NCBI GenBank assembly: GCA_003551805.1
Contig: PUNR01000406.1
Location: 1 to 6,531 of the forward strand
DNA: 6,531 nt
Source of the DNA: Loktanella sp.
GTDB taxonomy: Bacteria; Pseudomonadota; Alphaproteobacteria; Rhodobacterales; Rhodobacteraceae
Direction: 5' to 3'
Numbering within the stretch: the stretch's first letter is position 1; every line of letters begins with the position of its first letter. Shown piece after piece: positions 6,007 to 6,531 of this stretch. The translations under genes were made by a program, and so were the position numbers. The notes under the pieces are model-generated. The model saw only the letters and a list, made by a program, of their open reading frames with translations. It was not told the DNA's origin and did not search any database.

Positions 6007-6093
6007 ACCCTTTGAAAGCCTTACAATACTAAGGGTGTAAACAATCCCCAACAAACGAAAAGACTATCCTAAGATATTCAATAATACCCTTTG
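6007..6093. promoter_or_regulatory. ACCCTT-type repeats in the divergent intergenic region, candidate enhancer sites
   Basis: ACCCTTTG occurs at 6007-6014 and 6086-6093, and the complement AAGGGT at 6031-6036. A separate CCTTA-6nt-TAAGG inverted repeat spans 6019-6034. The first cluster is centred roughly 105 bp upstream of the predicted +1 (5921) of the MetOD1-kinase operon, the usual distance for sigma-54 activator binding. The surrounding 5980-6110 stretch is notably AT-rich compared with the genes. Confidence 0.35.
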
Positions 6094-6107
6094 CGACAGT
6101 CCCTTTT

Positions 6108-6136
6108 TTGACATGGCGCAGTATTGTTGTCGGAAA
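6108..6136 (+). promoter_or_regulatory. Possible promoter of the sigma-54 activator gene
   Basis: A perfect TTGACA lies at 6108-6113, 50 bp before the activator gene's ATG. The sequence 17 nt further on (CGGAAA, 6131-6136) is a poor -10, so the promoter is weak, regulated or of a different class. Confidence 0.3.
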
Positions 6137-6143
6137 TTCGACA
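6128..6143. promoter_or_regulatory. TGTCG-6nt-CGACA inverted repeat, possible operator
   Basis: The dyad TGTCG (6128-6132) / CGACA (6139-6143) sits over the expected -10 region of the TTGACA promoter and 19 nt upstream of the activator ATG. A protein bound there could repress the activator gene, for example by autoregulation. Confidence 0.35.
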
Positions 6144-6162
6144 CTCTGGATAGCTGCACATC

Positions 6163-6531
6163 ATGACATTTCAAAGCACCCTGCCGTTTCACATGATCGA
6201 TCCCCGCCTTGATGCCATGCTGGTCGGCAACAGCGCCATCATGGTCAACCTCAAGCAGATGATCACCGCCATTGGCGCGTCAGAGGCTGCGGTGCTGGTC
6301 ACTGGCGCGACGGGCACGGGCAAGGATGTGGTCGCGCGCGGACTGCATCTGTTATCCGGTCGCAAAGGGGCCTTTGTCGCCGTCAATTGCGGCGCCATTC
6401 CCCATGATCTGATCGAGGCAGAATTGTTCGGCCATGAAAAAGGCGCCTTTACCGGTGCGCAGGGCCAGCGGATCGGGCTTTTGGAACAGGCTGATCGGGG
6501 TACATTATTTCTGGATGAAATCGGTGAAATG
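6163..6531 (+). CDS. Sigma-54-dependent enhancer-binding activator, N-terminal 123 residues (3' end outside window)
   Basis: The protein is an AAA+ ATPase that remodels sigma-54 RNA polymerase closed complexes. It begins almost directly with the AAA+ domain: LVGNSAIM at 20-27, Walker A GATGTGKD at 48-55, NCGAIP at 75-80, then ELFGHEKGAFTGA (87-99) with an intact GAFTGA sigma-54 contact loop, and Walker B TLFLDEIGEM (114-123) at the edge. The Walker A differs from the usual GE[ST]GTGKE by E-to-A and E-to-D. There is no room for a receiver, GAF or PAS domain, so it is not a typical NtrC-like response regulator. The block around GAFTGA resembles FleQ/FlbD flagellar regulators more than PspF. An in-frame TAG at 6151-6153 fixes the start at the ATG at 6163 despite a poor SD. 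The C-terminal HTH lies outside the window. Confidence 0.9.
   Translation, partial: MTFQSTLPFHMIDPRLDAMLVGNSAIMVNLKQMITAIGASEAAVLVTGATGTGKDVVARGLHLLSGRKGAFVAVNCGAIPHDLIEAELFGHEKGAFTGAQGQRIGLLEQADRGTLFLDEIGEM

Noticed and set aside
6114..6128. TGGCGC...TTGT on the plus strand as a sigma-54 promoter for the activator gene
   Set aside because: The spacing is one base too short and the GC of the -12 element is missing.
1..6531. Mobile element, CRISPR array, tRNA or rRNA
   Set aside because: No transposase, integrase, terminal repeats, spaced repeats or tRNA-like cloverleaf seen on either strand.

Overview
The window looks like chromosomal DNA of an alphaproteobacterium, most likely a Rhodobacterales (Roseobacter-type) marine bacterium. 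This rests on moderately high GC, the style of the proteins (a TadG-like Flp pilus protein, a MetOD1-type small protein paired with a hybrid kinase, a soluble PAS/HAMP chemoreceptor) and GG-N10-GC sigma-54 elements. The genus is not determined.

Layout, left to right. (1) Positions 2-484, plus strand: the C-terminal end of a gene entering from the left, resembling the last part of TadG-like pilus proteins. (2) 573-1187, minus strand: a small LuxR-type regulator with two predicted membrane helices, convergent with (1). (3) 1188-1477: a 290-bp intergenic region with a likely LuxR-gene promoter, a perfect 9+3+9 palindrome just upstream of it, a short direct repeat, and a GC-rich hairpin at the 3' end of the next gene. 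(4) 1478-3166, minus: a soluble methyl-accepting chemotaxis protein with a PAS domain. (5) 3273-5396, minus: a 707-residue cytoplasmic hybrid histidine kinase (PAS-PAS-HisKA-HATPase-REC). (6) 5401-5907, minus: a 168-residue protein of the 'methanogen output domain 1' type with three cysteines, translationally coupled to the kinase. (7) 5908-6162: an AT-rich divergent regulatory region. (8) 6163 to the right edge, plus: the start of a sigma-54 enhancer-binding activator with no N-terminal receiver domain.

The main result is a probable regulatory circuit. A near-consensus sigma-54 element (15 of 16 positions of TGGCACG-N4-TTGCA) sits 14 nt before the Shine-Dalgarno/start region of the MetOD1-kinase operon. 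A second GG-N10-GC element lies between the kinase and the chemoreceptor, pointing at the chemoreceptor. A sigma-54 activator gene is divergently transcribed from the first of these. I infer that the activator, or a flagellar/chemotaxis regulator like it, drives both units. None of the three sensory proteins has a membrane segment, so the module probably senses an intracellular (redox, gas or metabolic) cue and feeds it to chemotaxis and to an unseen phosphorelay partner.
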